Assembly (NCBI RefSeq): GCF_003143935.1 | Contig: NZ_QFRX01000001.1 | Location: 1,436,071-1,500,070 of the forward strand | DNA: 64,000 nucleotides | Direction: 5' to 3' | Source of the DNA: Streptomyces sp. Act143 | Lineage (GTDB): Bacteria > Actinomycetota > Actinomycetes > Streptomycetales > Streptomycetaceae | Shown: positions 26,821 to 34,944 of the stretch, one piece after another | How positions within the stretch are numbered: position 1 is the first letter of the stretch | How the letters are laid out: each line of letters starts with the position of its first letter | The notes under the pieces: generated by a model | What the model was told of the DNA's origin: nothing | The model's input: only the letters and a program-made list of their open reading frames with translations | Databases searched by the model: none | Made by a program: the position numbers and the translations under genes

Positions 26821-27062
26821 TTTTGAACCGCTGCACGAGCAAGATCTACGCCTGGGACGTGGTCAACGAGCTGCGCAGGGTGTCCGCGTCCCCGATGGAC
26901 CGACCCAGCCGGGCAGCTGGGAGTGCCAGACGAGAGCGTGGCCGTGCAGCCGCCGGCCGTGGGCGCCCGGGCGCGGTGCGCGATCTGGTCGCCGGGGCCG
27001 AAGTCGAACGAGCCGCGGGACGGCTCGGTGGTCTGCCACTTCCTCTCGTGGCTCTCCTCGGG
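26821..27062 (-). pseudogene. relic of a GH10 endo-xylanase with an inverted internal segment
   Basis: On the reverse strand, from about 27062 downwards, one frame reads ERKWQTTEPSRGSFDFGPGD, the conserved N-terminal block of GH10 xylanases (ENEMKW..EP.RG.F.F). A second frame reads LHGHALVWHSQLPGW (near 26948-26904), and another gives SIGDADTLRSS (26900-26867), the block that normally follows. The next conserved block, KIYAWDVVNE (26841-26870), is present only on the opposite strand, abutting TLRS. The gene is therefore truncated, frameshifted and locally inverted. No signal peptide or catalytic C-terminal half remains. It lies beside a GH43/GH27/esterase cluster. Confidence 0.7.
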
Positions 27063-27099
27063 CGGTCGGTGGGAGGTGGTGGTGCGGGCCTGCTTCCGG

Positions 27100-28752
27100 T
27101 CAGGGGGTCGACAGCTCGAACCGTGCGACGCGGACCGCGCCGCCGAGCGCCTGGGTGGCGTGGTTGAAGAGGGCGAAGCGGTATCCCATGAAGAACCGCC
27201 AGTCGTTGCCCAGGGAGGCGGCGGGGCCGAGGCGGGTGAAGGTGGTGCCGTCGGTGCTGTACGAGAAGGTTCCGGTGCGGGGCGAGCCGGGCCGGATGTC
27301 CGCGGTGGCCCGCAGCCAGATGCGACCGCCGGATGCGGGCGCACTCGCGGCCTCGGTGCCGGTGCCGGTGGTGTTCCAGTTGGTGTCCATGGTCAGCCCG
27401 TTGACCATCACCACCCGGGTCGCCCCGCCGTCGCGCTTGAGGCCGATCCAGGCGGAGGAGTCACGCAGCAGCGCGAGCCCGGCCCGGTCGCCGTCCCGCA
27501 TCGCGGAGTGGTCGAGCTGGACCGTGGCGGTGGAGGTGGGGCCCTGGATGCGGTGGGTGAGGGTGTTGCGGGCCCAGTAGAGGTCGCCGGTGACCGTCGC
27601 GGTCCCCAGGGTCAGGCCGTTGTTGACCGACCACTTGCTGTTGTCCGGGTTGTGGTTCCACTCCCAGCGCGGTTTCAGGACCGTGCCGTCGAAGGTGTCG
27701 ACGCCGGTCAGCGGGGTGACCTGACGGGGTGGTGGCGGTACGACGGGACTGGGGTAGGAGGCACCCCATGCGCCGTTGACGAGCTGCACGACGGGCCAGC
27801 CGTCCGAGGTCCAGGTGACCGGTGCCAGCGCGGGCATCCGGCCGCCGGGGTAGGCGTCGACGAACGCCATGTAGTACCAGGCACCGCTCTGGGTCTGCAC
27901 CAGCCCGCCCTGGTGCGGGACACCGCCGCCGGGGATCGGCCCGCGCAGGTCGAGGAGGACCTGCCGCATCGTGTACGGGCCGAAGGGACCGCTCGACGAC
28001 TTGAGGATGTACTGGCCGTTCGCGGGGCGGGTCAGGAAGATGTAGTACTGCCCGTTGATCTTGTAGAAGCGGGAGCCCTCCAGCGTGCCGACGCTCGACG
28101 GGGTGCGGAACACCTCCTGGGTGCGGACCTGGCTGCGGCCGTCCGGCGAGAGCTGGGCCACGCTGATGGTGGTGTTGCCGTACGCCACGTACAGGGTGTC
28201 GTCGCTGTCGACGAGCAGTCCGGCGTCGTAGTAGGGGGTGCTGATCGTCGTCAGCCTGTTCCACGGCCCCTCGACGGCGGTGGCGGTGTAGACGTACGTC
28301 CGGGCGAAGTCGATCTGGCCGAGCCAGTAGAAGGTCCTGTTGCTCGGCCGGTAGGCAAGCGACGATGCCCAGATGCCTCTGACGTAGCCGCGGGCGCCGT
28401 TCAGGTCGTACTTGGCGCCGAAGTCGAGGACGGGCACCGAGTGACCGGCGATCTCCCAGTTGACCAGGTCGTAGGAGCGTAGAACGGGGGCGCCCGGCGA
28501 GTAGTGCATCGTCGAGGCCGAGGCGTAGTAGGTGTCACCGACGCGGATGATGTCGATGTCCGCGAAGTCCTGCCAGATCACCGGGTTCGGGTAGGTCGCC
28601 GCGGCGGCGCGGGAGGTCCCGGCCGAGGGCAGGACCGCGGCGGCGGCGAGGCCGGTGGCCGCGGCCAGGGCGTGGCGCCGGGACAGCGGTAGGCCAAGCG
28701 GCCGGCCGGGTGCCTGTTCAGAGCATGACAGGTCAGGGTTCGATGGATCCAT
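27100..28752 (-). CDS. secreted glycoside hydrolase family 43 protein (beta-xylosidase/arabinofuranosidase-like)
   Basis: 550-residue exoenzyme. A Tat-type signal (LSRRHALAAATGLAAAAVLP, 23-42) is followed by a five-bladed propeller catalytic domain (about 53-340). Candidate catalytic residues are Asp65 in FADIDIIRVGD, Asp176 in YYDAGLLVDSDD and Glu225 in VGTLEGSRFYKI. The C-terminal 200 residues (DTFDGTVLKPRWEWNHNPD onward) form the concanavalin-like domain usual in GH43 xylosidases. Expected substrates are xylo- or arabino-oligosaccharides, but specificity is not readable. It diverges from the alpha-galactosidase gene. Confidence 0.87.
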   Translation of the reverse strand: MDPSNPDLSCSEQAPGRPLGLPLSRRHALAAATGLAAAAVLPSAGTSRAAAATYPNPVIWQDFADIDIIRVGDTYYASASTMHYSPGAPVLRSYDLVNWEIAGHSVPVLDFGAKYDLNGARGYVRGIWASSLAYRPSNRTFYWLGQIDFARTYVYTATAVEGPWNRLTTISTPYYDAGLLVDSDDTLYVAYGNTTISVAQLSPDGRSQVRTQEVFRTPSSVGTLEGSRFYKINGQYYIFLTRPANGQYILKSSSGPFGPYTMRQVLLDLRGPIPGGGVPHQGGLVQTQSGAWYYMAFVDAYPGGRMPALAPVTWTSDGWPVVQLVNGAWGASYPSPVVPPPPRQVTPLTGVDTFDGTVLKPRWEWNHNPDNSKWSVNNGLTLGTATVTGDLYWARNTLTHRIQGPTSTATVQLDHSAMRDGDRAGLALLRDSSAWIGLKRDGGATRVVMVNGLTMDTNWNTTGTGTEAASAPASGGRIWLRATADIRPGSPRTGTFSYSTDGTTFTRLGPAASLGNDWRFFMGYRFALFNHATQALGGAVRVARFELSTP

Positions 28753-28792
28753 GGCGGCGGCTCCTTGCGGCGTGATGCGCTACGTTCGGAAT

Positions 28793-28894
28793 ATCGGACA
28801 TGGATCGACGGGGCGAGCAACCTGGATGATTGGGGAGACGGCCGACACCGTCAATACCCTTCGCAGAATTCGCCGTTCACATCGAAAGTTTCGA
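28793..28894. promoter_or_regulatory. regulatory elements between GH43 and GH27 genes
   Basis: The motif CATGTCCGAT occurs facing the GH43 gene (reverse strand, 28802-28793) and again facing the GH27 gene (28949-28958), so the divergent promoters share an element. The perfect palindrome TCGAAAGTTTCGA lies at 28882-28894; GAAA-N-TTTC boxes of this form have been reported upstream of Streptomyces xylanase genes (recalled, not checked). Confidence 0.5.
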
Positions 28895-28944
28895 CCGGCC
28901 GATCGCAGGTCTCCGCAGGTGAACGAGGAAACCGGCACACCCCG

Positions 28945-29016
28945 TTGACATGTCCGATCGCCTCTCTAGTATCCGTTGCACCTTGAGTTTCCGAATGGCG
29001 TTCGAAATTTCGGAAC
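28945..29016 (+). promoter_or_regulatory. promoter and operator of the GH27 gene
   Basis: TTGACA (28945-28950) and TAGTAT (28967-28972) are 16 bases apart, a strong-looking promoter. Downstream, TTCCGAA (28988-28994) and TTCGGAA (29009-29015) form an inverted repeat enclosing the palindrome CGAAATTTCG (29003-29012). It is placed to block elongation or initiation and related to the GAAA-N-TTTC box upstream. Confidence 0.6.
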
Positions 29017-29052
29017 TCAGTCTGTGGCGTCCTCTCAGAAAGGGAGCCTTAG

Positions 29053-30696
29053 GTGCACCGACGATCAGGCGGACTGCTCCGCCTTCTCGCCGCCGCCGCG
29101 CTGACGGTCACCGCGACCGTGACGGCCTCCGCTCACTCCCCCGCCTCGGCCGCGCCGGGCAGTCCGGCCCTCACCCCGCCGCTGGGGTGGAACAGCTGGA
29201 ACAGCTTCGGGTGCGGGATCACCGAGACCCAGGTCCGCCAGGCCGCCGACGCGATGGTGTCCTCGGGCATGCGGGACGCCGGCTACCGGTACGTGGTGGT
29301 GGACGACTGCTGGTTCGACCCGCAGCGTGACGCGCAGGGCAACCTGCGGGCCAGCCCGACCAAGTTCCCCAGCGGCATGAAGGCGCTCGGGGACTATATC
29401 CACGACAAGGGCCTGAAGTTCGGCATCTACCAGGTGCCGGGCGACCGCACCTGCGCGCAGACCAGCGGCGCCTACCCGGGCTCCACCGGCAGCAGAGGGC
29501 ACGAGGCCCAGGACGCCGCGACGTTCGCCTCGTGGGGCGTGGACTACCTCAAGTACGACTGGTGTTCCTCCAGCGGCACCCGCGACGAGCAGGTCGCGCG
29601 GTTCTCGCTGATGCGCGACGCGCTGCGCGCCACCGGCCGGCCGATCGTCTACTCCATCAACCCCAACAGCTTCCACGCCATCACCGGTTCGACCTACAAC
29701 TGGGGCGAGGTCGCCGACCTGTGGCGCACGACCGAGGACCTGCTCGACATCTGGCAGAACGGCAACACCAACAGCTACCCCATGGGCGTCGGCAACGTCC
29801 TGGACGTCAACGCGCCGCTGGCGGCGCAGTCCGGGCCGGGGCACTGGAACGACCCCGACATGCTGGTCGTCGGCCGTCCGGGCCTGTCGCTGACGGAGTC
29901 CCGCTCGCACTTCTCCCTGTGGGCGCTGATGGCCGCCCCGCTCATGGCCGGCAACGACATCCGCACCATGTCCGCCGACGTGAGCGCAATTCTGCGCAAC
30001 CCGCGGCTGCTGGCGGTGAACCAGGACCCGCTGGGCGCGGGCGGGCGCCGGGTCCGCGACGACGGCAACACCGAGGTGTTCGCCAAACCGCTGTCGGACG
30101 GCTCGGTCGCGGTCGGCCTGTTCAACCGGGGAAGCGGCACCGCGACGGTCACCACCACGGCCGCGCAAGTCGGCCTGTCCGGCGGGCCGTTCACCCTCAC
30201 CGACCTGTGGACCGGCGGCACGTCGAGCAGCTCCGGGCAGATCTCGGCGAGCGTCCCCGCGCACGGCGTGGCCGTCTTCCGGGTGAGTGGCGGCAGCCCC
30301 GTCGCAGCCACCACCTCCCGCCTGCGCGGCACCGCGTCCGGCCGCTGCGTGGACGTCGACAACGCCTCCACCGCAGCCGGCGCCACGGCACTGCTGTGGG
30401 ACTGCCACACGGCCGCCAACCAGCTGTGGACCACCTGGGCGGGCGGCGAGATCCGTGTCTACGGCGACAAGTGCCTGGACGCCTACGACCAGGGCACCGT
30501 CAACGGCACCCGCGTCATCACCTGGCCCTGCAACGGCCAGGACAACCAGAAGTGGACCCTCGGCTCCGACGGGTCGATCCGCAACGTCCACGCCGGGCTG
30601 TGCCTGGACACCAACGGCGCCGGCACCGCGAACGGGACCCCGCTGGTCCTGTGGAGCTGCACCGGCCAGCCCGGCCAGAAGTGGCCCCGGGCGTGA
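29053..30696 (+). CDS. secreted alpha-galactosidase, GH27 with ricin-type (CBM13) lectin domain
   Basis: Hydrolyses terminal alpha-galactosides such as those on galactomannan; 547 residues. The GTG start at 29053 gives a Sec-like signal ending near ASAA (31-34). The GH27 barrel begins PPLGWNSWNSFGCGI; Asp169 in YLKYDWC is the nucleophile and Asp229 in WRTTEDL the likely acid/base. WNDPDML (265-271) is conserved. Residues about 420-547 form a beta-trefoil lectin with QLW/QKW repeats (CVDVDNAST, CLDAYDQGT, CLDTNGAGT), typical of CBM13. The esterase gene follows after 31 bases. Confidence 0.93.
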   Translation: MHRRSGGLLRLLAAAALTVTATVTASAHSPASAAPGSPALTPPLGWNSWNSFGCGITETQVRQAADAMVSSGMRDAGYRYVVVDDCWFDPQRDAQGNLRASPTKFPSGMKALGDYIHDKGLKFGIYQVPGDRTCAQTSGAYPGSTGSRGHEAQDAATFASWGVDYLKYDWCSSSGTRDEQVARFSLMRDALRATGRPIVYSINPNSFHAITGSTYNWGEVADLWRTTEDLLDIWQNGNTNSYPMGVGNVLDVNAPLAAQSGPGHWNDPDMLVVGRPGLSLTESRSHFSLWALMAAPLMAGNDIRTMSADVSAILRNPRLLAVNQDPLGAGGRRVRDDGNTEVFAKPLSDGSVAVGLFNRGSGTATVTTTAAQVGLSGGPFTLTDLWTGGTSSSSGQISASVPAHGVAVFRVSGGSPVAATTSRLRGTASGRCVDVDNASTAAGATALLWDCHTAANQLWTTWAGGEIRVYGDKCLDAYDQGTVNGTRVITWPCNGQDNQKWTLGSDGSIRNVHAGLCLDTNGAGTANGTPLVLWSCTGQPGQKWPRA

Positions 30697-30727
30697 GCAA
30701 CCGCCTTTCCGCGAAGGGAGTTTCACG

Positions 30728-31996
30728 GTGACGAGAATCAGAAGCCTGTTATGGCCGACCGTGGCCGCAGTGCTGGCCGTCCTGGGCATGGGCGGCACCG
30801 CGCTGGGCCAAGGCCAGGCCGCGACCGCCCCGGACCGGGCGTCCGCCGCCGCGGCCCCGAGCACCGGGTGCGGCAAGGCCCCGACCCTGACCAGCGGGAC
30901 GCACACGATCACCAGCGGCGGCAAGAACCGCAGCTTCATCCTGAAGATCCCCGACGGCTACGACCCCGGCCACCCCTACCGGCTGGTCTTCGGCTTCCAC
31001 TGGCTGGGCGGCACCTCCACCGACGTCGCCACCGGCCGCACCGTGGAGACCGGCACCTGGGCGTACTACGGGCTCCAGCGACTGGCCGGCACCAGCACCG
31101 TCTTCGTCGCGCCGCAGGGCCTCAACAACGGCTGGGCCAACAACGGCGGCGAGGACGTCGCCTTCGTCGACGACATGCTCCGGCGGATCGAGTCCGACCT
31201 GTGCGTCGACACGACACAGCGCTTCGCGCTGGGCTTCAGCTACGGCGCCGCCATGTCGTACTCCCTCGCCTGCTCCCGGGCGACGGTGTTCCGCGCCGTC
31301 GCGGTCCAGAGCGGCGGACAGCTCAGCGGATGCAGCGGCGGCACCCAGCCCATCGCCTACCTCGGCGTGCACGGACTCAGGGACAACGTCCTCAGCATCT
31401 CCGGAGGCCGGGCGCTGCGGGACAGGTTCGTCAAGAACAACGGCTGCACCCCCCAGAACCCGCCGGAGCCCGCCCAGGGCAGCCTGACACACAGGATCAC
31501 CTCCTACTCCGGCTGCTCGGCCGGGCACCCGGTGGCCTGGGCCGCGTTCGACGAGGGGCACATCGCCGCCCCGCAGGACGGCGCCCCCGGCGACAGCGGC
31601 CGGACCTGGCTGCCCGCCGAAGTGTGGAAGTTCTTCACCCAGTTCCAGGACTCCACCCCGGAGCCGGAGCCGGAGCCGGCCGCCTGCCGGGTCACCACCG
31701 GCGTGAACGCCTGGAACACCGGCCTCACGTCCAGCATCACCCTCACCAACACCGGTGACACGGCGATCGACGGCTGGTCCCTGGCCTTCACCCTGCCCGC
31801 CGGCCAGACCATCACCTCCGGCTGGAACGCGACCTACTCGCCCACCTCCGGGCAGGTCACCGCCAGGAACGTCGCTTACAACGCCACCATCGCCCCGGGC
31901 GCCTCCGTCGACCTCGGCTTCCAGGCCACCCACACCGGCGACACCGCTCCGCCCGGCTCCTACACGCTCAACGGCACGGCCTGTACGACGTCCTGA
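30728..31996 (+). CDS. secreted CE1/PHB depolymerase-like esterase with CBM2
   Basis: 422-residue secreted esterase. The GTG at 30728 is set by GAAGGGAG eight bases upstream; the signal peptide is VTRIRSLLWPTVAAVLAVLG. The alpha/beta hydrolase domain (about 50-300) resembles the LpqC/feruloyl esterase group, with nucleophile in LGFSYGAAMSYS. A Pro-Glu linker (TPEPEPEPAA) leads to a family 2 carbohydrate-binding module (CRVTTGVNAWNTGLTSSITL to the end). A cellulose/xylan-binding module suggests removal of acyl or feruloyl groups from hemicellulose. Probably co-transcribed with the alpha-galactosidase. Confidence 0.85.
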   Translation: MTRIRSLLWPTVAAVLAVLGMGGTALGQGQAATAPDRASAAAAPSTGCGKAPTLTSGTHTITSGGKNRSFILKIPDGYDPGHPYRLVFGFHWLGGTSTDVATGRTVETGTWAYYGLQRLAGTSTVFVAPQGLNNGWANNGGEDVAFVDDMLRRIESDLCVDTTQRFALGFSYGAAMSYSLACSRATVFRAVAVQSGGQLSGCSGGTQPIAYLGVHGLRDNVLSISGGRALRDRFVKNNGCTPQNPPEPAQGSLTHRITSYSGCSAGHPVAWAAFDEGHIAAPQDGAPGDSGRTWLPAEVWKFFTQFQDSTPEPEPEPAACRVTTGVNAWNTGLTSSITLTNTGDTAIDGWSLAFTLPAGQTITSGWNATYSPTSGQVTARNVAYNATIAPGASVDLGFQATHTGDTAPPGSYTLNGTACTTS

Positions 31997-32058
31997 CCCC
32001 GACCCGTGCCCGACGCGGTACGCCCGCCAGGGCACAAGCCTCGTCGGGGCGAACGCGC

Positions 32059-32088
32059 GTCCCGCCGGAGCGGCCGCTCCGGCGGGAC
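32059..32088. terminator. perfect 30-base palindrome, bidirectional terminator
   Basis: Fifteen-base perfect arms, GTCCCGCCGGAGCGG and its exact complement, meet without a loop between the convergent esterase and universal stress protein genes. The hairpin would serve as terminator for both. Confidence 0.75.
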
Positions 32089-32099
32089 GCCGTCGTCCG

Positions 32100-32591
32100 T
32101 CACGGGTGCGGGGGCGGGGGCGGCAGGGTGGACAGACCCGGTGACGACTCGGGCCAGACCAGCAGCATCGGGCACGGGGCGTGGTCGACGACGAAACGGC
32201 TGGCGGGCCCGAGGCTGTGCGGGCCGAGGTGCGTACGGTCCCCGTCGCGGGCCAGGATCAGCAGGTCGCAGCCCTCGGCCGCGGCGACGACCTCCCGCTC
32301 GACATGTCCGGTGCGCTCGGTGCGGGTGCAGGGACGGCCCAGCCGGTCGGCGGCGGAGCGCAGCAACTCCCCCGCGGACTCCGCGGCGAGGCGCTCCATG
32401 CGCGCGCCGGGGTCCCGCTCGCGATGCCCCCGGCCGAGCAGGCCGGCGAACGCACCGTGCGCCGCGCCGGGGACGTCCCCCGGCGTGACGTGCAGCAGGA
32501 CGATCTCGGCGTCCGCCGGGGCATGGGCGCGGGCGGCGTCCACGCAGGCGGGCCAAGTGCCCTCGACGATCCAGACGACCACGGACGACAT
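32100..32591 (-). CDS. universal stress protein family protein
   Basis: 163-residue single UspA-like domain. It opens with the beta strand SSVVVWIVEGTW, has HVEREVVAAAEGCDLLILAR and the C-terminal LGPASRFVVDHAPCPMLLVW, where SRFVVDHAPCPVLLV is the usual ATP-binding end. The N-terminal region departs from classic Usp proteins and the ATP-loop G-2x-G-9x-G(S/T) is only partly present (GPHSLGPASR). It starts three bases after the upstream permease gene ends, so it belongs to the pirin-permease operon. Confidence 0.82.
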   Translation of the reverse strand: MSSVVVWIVEGTWPACVDAARAHAPADAEIVLLHVTPGDVPGAAHGAFAGLLGRGHRERDPGARMERLAAESAGELLRSAADRLGRPCTRTERTGHVEREVVAAAEGCDLLILARDGDRTHLGPHSLGPASRFVVDHAPCPMLLVWPESSPGLSTLPPPPPHP

Positions 32592-32594
32592 GGG

Positions 32595-33854
32595 TCACCC
32601 TCCTCCGACGACGGCCAGCGAGCCCCACAGTGCCAGCACCGCGACGCCCAGACTCGCGGGCACCGCGTACACACCGAGCCGGGTGAACTCCTTCAGCTCC
32701 ACCTCGCTGTCGTGGGCGTGCACGATACGCCGCCACAACAGGGTGGCCAGCGAGCCCGCGTAGGTGAGGTTGGGGCCGATGTTCACCCCGAGCAGCACGG
32801 CGAGGACGGCGCCCGGCCCCGACGGGGCGGTCAGCGGCAGCAGCACCAGCACTGCGGGCAGGTTGTTGATGACGTTGGCGAGCACGGCGGCCAGCCCGGC
32901 GAGCGCGAGCAGCTCCCACAGTCCGGTGCCCGCGGGGATCAGGTGGCCGAGCGCCTCGTCCAGCCCGTTGTCGACGACCGCCCGGACCACGATCCCGAGG
33001 GCCAGCACGAAGGCGAGGAACGGCACCGAGGCCGCGCCCAGCAGCGCCCGCGGGGTGGTGCGCCGCCGCAGCAGGGCCCGCGCGGCGAGGGCCAGGGCGC
33101 CGCCGAGGGCCGCCCAGGCGGGGTCGACGCCGACCGCCGAGGTCAGCACGAACCCGGCCAGCGTGCACCCCACGGTCACCAGGGAGAACATCGGCAGCCG
33201 CGGCGGCTCGGCGCCGGAGGGAGCCTGCGCCCCGGCGTCCAGGTCCACGGCGAAGAAGCGGCGGAAGACGGCGTACTCGACGGCGATCGCGGCCAGCCAC
33301 GGCAGGGCCATCAGCGCGGCGAACCGGGTGAAGCTCAGCCCGCTGGCGGCGAACGCCAGCAGGTTGGTGAGGTTGGAGACCGGCAGCAGCAGGGACGCCG
33401 TGTTGGACAGATGGGTGCAGGCGTAGACGTGCGGCTTGGGGCGGGCGCCGAGCCGGGCCGCGGTGGCGAACACCACCGGCGTCAGCAGCACCACCGTGGC
33501 GTCCAGACTGAGCGCCGCCGTGATCACCGACGCCGCGACGAACACCTGCGCCAGCAACCGCCGCGGCCGCCCCGCCGCGGTCCTCGCCATCCAGGCGCCG
33601 CAGGCCTGGAACAGTCCGTCGTCGTCGCAGAGCTGAGCCAGTACCAGGACCGCCGCGAGGAAGCCGACCACCGGCCCCAGCCGTTCGACCTCGTCCAGCG
33701 CGTCGTCCAGCGGGATCGCGCCGGAGACGACCGCCAGTCCGGCCGCCGGCACGGCGACCACCGCCTCCGGCCAGCCGAAGGGCCGGATGACCGCGCAGGC
33801 CAGTACCAGGACGAGCAGGGCCGCGGAAAGGACTTCCGCGAACTGGGTGTTCAG
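32595..33854 (-). CDS. ArsB/SLC13-type ion transporter family protein, probable CTG start
   Basis: Integral membrane permease of the ion-transporter superfamily with about eleven helices, for example VVGFLAAVLVLAQLCDDDGL, VITAALSLDATVVLLTPVVF and the mirrored ANVINNLPAVLVLLPLTAP. The first canonical start (GTG 33761) would delete the first helix. In-frame codons from CTG 33854 encode LNTQFAEVLSAALLVLVLAC and preserve it, and GAAGGG lies seven bases before that CTG. Between the upstream stop and 33761 there is no ATG, GTG or TTG in this frame. Total length is then 419, normal for the family. Substrate (arsenite, carboxylate or other anion) unknown. Confidence 0.8.
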   Translation of the reverse strand: MNTQFAEVLSAALLVLVLACAVIRPFGWPEAVVAVPAAGLAVVSGAIPLDDALDEVERLGPVVGFLAAVLVLAQLCDDDGLFQACGAWMARTAAGRPRRLLAQVFVAASVITAALSLDATVVLLTPVVFATAARLGARPKPHVYACTHLSNTASLLLPVSNLTNLLAFAASGLSFTRFAALMALPWLAAIAVEYAVFRRFFAVDLDAGAQAPSGAEPPRLPMFSLVTVGCTLAGFVLTSAVGVDPAWAALGGALALAARALLRRRTTPRALLGAASVPFLAFVLALGIVVRAVVDNGLDEALGHLIPAGTGLWELLALAGLAAVLANVINNLPAVLVLLPLTAPSGPGAVLAVLLGVNIGPNLTYAGSLATLLWRRIVHAHDSEVELKEFTRLGVYAVPASLGVAVLALWGSLAVVGGG

Positions 33855-33869
33855 GATCGGGCCCTTCGC

Positions 33870-34835
33870 TCAGCGCACCCGGCCGCGCGGCTTCAGCGGC
33901 GTCACCGGCAGTTCGGGGGCGGGCAGCGGAGCACCGTCGTACCCCTTCACCTCGCCGAAGCGCGTCCCTTCCATCCAGTCCTGACGCGCCTGCACGATCT
34001 CCTCCTGGGACCGTCCGATCCAGTTCCAGAACATGATCAGCTCCTCCTCGAACGGCTCACCGCCCAGGAGCATCAGGCCCGCGTCCGACGCGGCGCGCAG
34101 CGGCAGTTCGGTGCGTCCGCAGCCGAGGTAGAGCATGGAGCCGGGCAGGACCGGGACGCCGTCCACATGGGCCTCGCCGGACATGGACAGCACGGCGTAC
34201 TCGAAGTCCGGCTCCAGCGGAAGGCGTACGTCCGCACCGGCGGCGAGGGCGAGGTCGGCGCCGACGATCGGGGTGTACGCCGTTCCCGGCGAGGTCGCGC
34301 CGTCGAGGTCGCCGAGGATGAGGGTGGCGGTCAGGCCGGGGGCGGTGACCTGCGGCAGCTCGGCGTGGTGCTCGAAGCGCGGGTCGGTGTGGCGGTGGCT
34401 GTCGGGGAGGGCGACCCACAGCTGGGCGCCGTGCAGGAACCGGGCGTGCGACCTGGGGCTCTCCTCGGAGTGGCTGATGGCCCGTCCGGAGGTCATGAGG
34501 CCCAGCTCGCGCGGGCGGATGGTCTGGAGGCTGCCGGTCGAGTCGCGGTGCAGGACCTCGCCCTCGTGCAGCCAGCTGACGGTCTGCAGGCCCATGTGCG
34601 GGTGCGGGGGCACCTGCATGCCTGGCTCGTCGGCGATGTCGTCGGGGCCGTAGTGGTCGACGAAGCACCAGGCACCCACCATGCGCCGCCCCAGGTTGGG
34701 CAGCAGTCGGCGGACCTCGCTGGACTCGCCGAGTCTGACGGTGCGCGGGCTGAGGAGTTCGCGAACGGGCTCCGCCACCACGAAGCCGCGGCCACCGCAC
34801 AGGGCGGGAGCCGCCTCGCGATCAAGATTGCTCAT
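33870..34835 (-). CDS. pirin family protein
   Basis: Bicupin of 321 residues, start MSNLDREAAP at 34835 (a start nine bases earlier is possible). The N-terminal cupin has the metal-binding PPHPHMGLQTVSWLHEGEVL and HRDSTGSLQTIRP; then SHSEESP and a Glu/His-containing HGAQLWVALP. The second cupin ends GGEPFEEELIMFWNWIG. Pirins often act as quercetin dioxygenase-like enzymes or redox regulators. It heads a minus-strand operon with the permease and Usp genes and diverges from a MarR-type gene. Confidence 0.9.
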   Translation of the reverse strand: MSNLDREAAPALCGGRGFVVAEPVRELLSPRTVRLGESSEVRRLLPNLGRRMVGAWCFVDHYGPDDIADEPGMQVPPHPHMGLQTVSWLHEGEVLHRDSTGSLQTIRPRELGLMTSGRAISHSEESPRSHARFLHGAQLWVALPDSHRHTDPRFEHHAELPQVTAPGLTATLILGDLDGATSPGTAYTPIVGADLALAAGADVRLPLEPDFEYAVLSMSGEAHVDGVPVLPGSMLYLGCGRTELPLRAASDAGLMLLGGEPFEEELIMFWNWIGRSQEEIVQARQDWMEGTRFGEVKGYDGAPLPAPELPVTPLKPRGRVR

Positions 34836-34901
34836 GGCGCCCAACCTAGCCCCGCGGACCGCGTCCCGTCAGTCCGTCGTTCCGGCTGTCCCGCCGACCC
34901 C

Positions 34902-34934
34902 TACTTAGTAGCCAAGTACATAGTAGCCATGTAC
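34902..34934. promoter_or_regulatory. two overlapping inverted repeats, MarR-type operator
   Basis: TACTT-AGTAGCC-AAGTA (34902-34918) and GTACAT-AGTAGCC-ATGTAC (34916-34934) share the same seven-base centre and overlap by three bases, spaced 15 bases apart. They end ten bases before the MarR ATG and lie in the divergent region with pirin, so the MarR protein probably represses both directions. Confidence 0.65.
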
Positions 34935-34944
34935 TGTATCTGTC

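Noticed and set aside
32763..33761. GTG 33761 as start of the ArsB/SLC13-like permease
   Set aside because: It lacks a ribosome site and would delete the first membrane helix, which is encoded in frame upstream.
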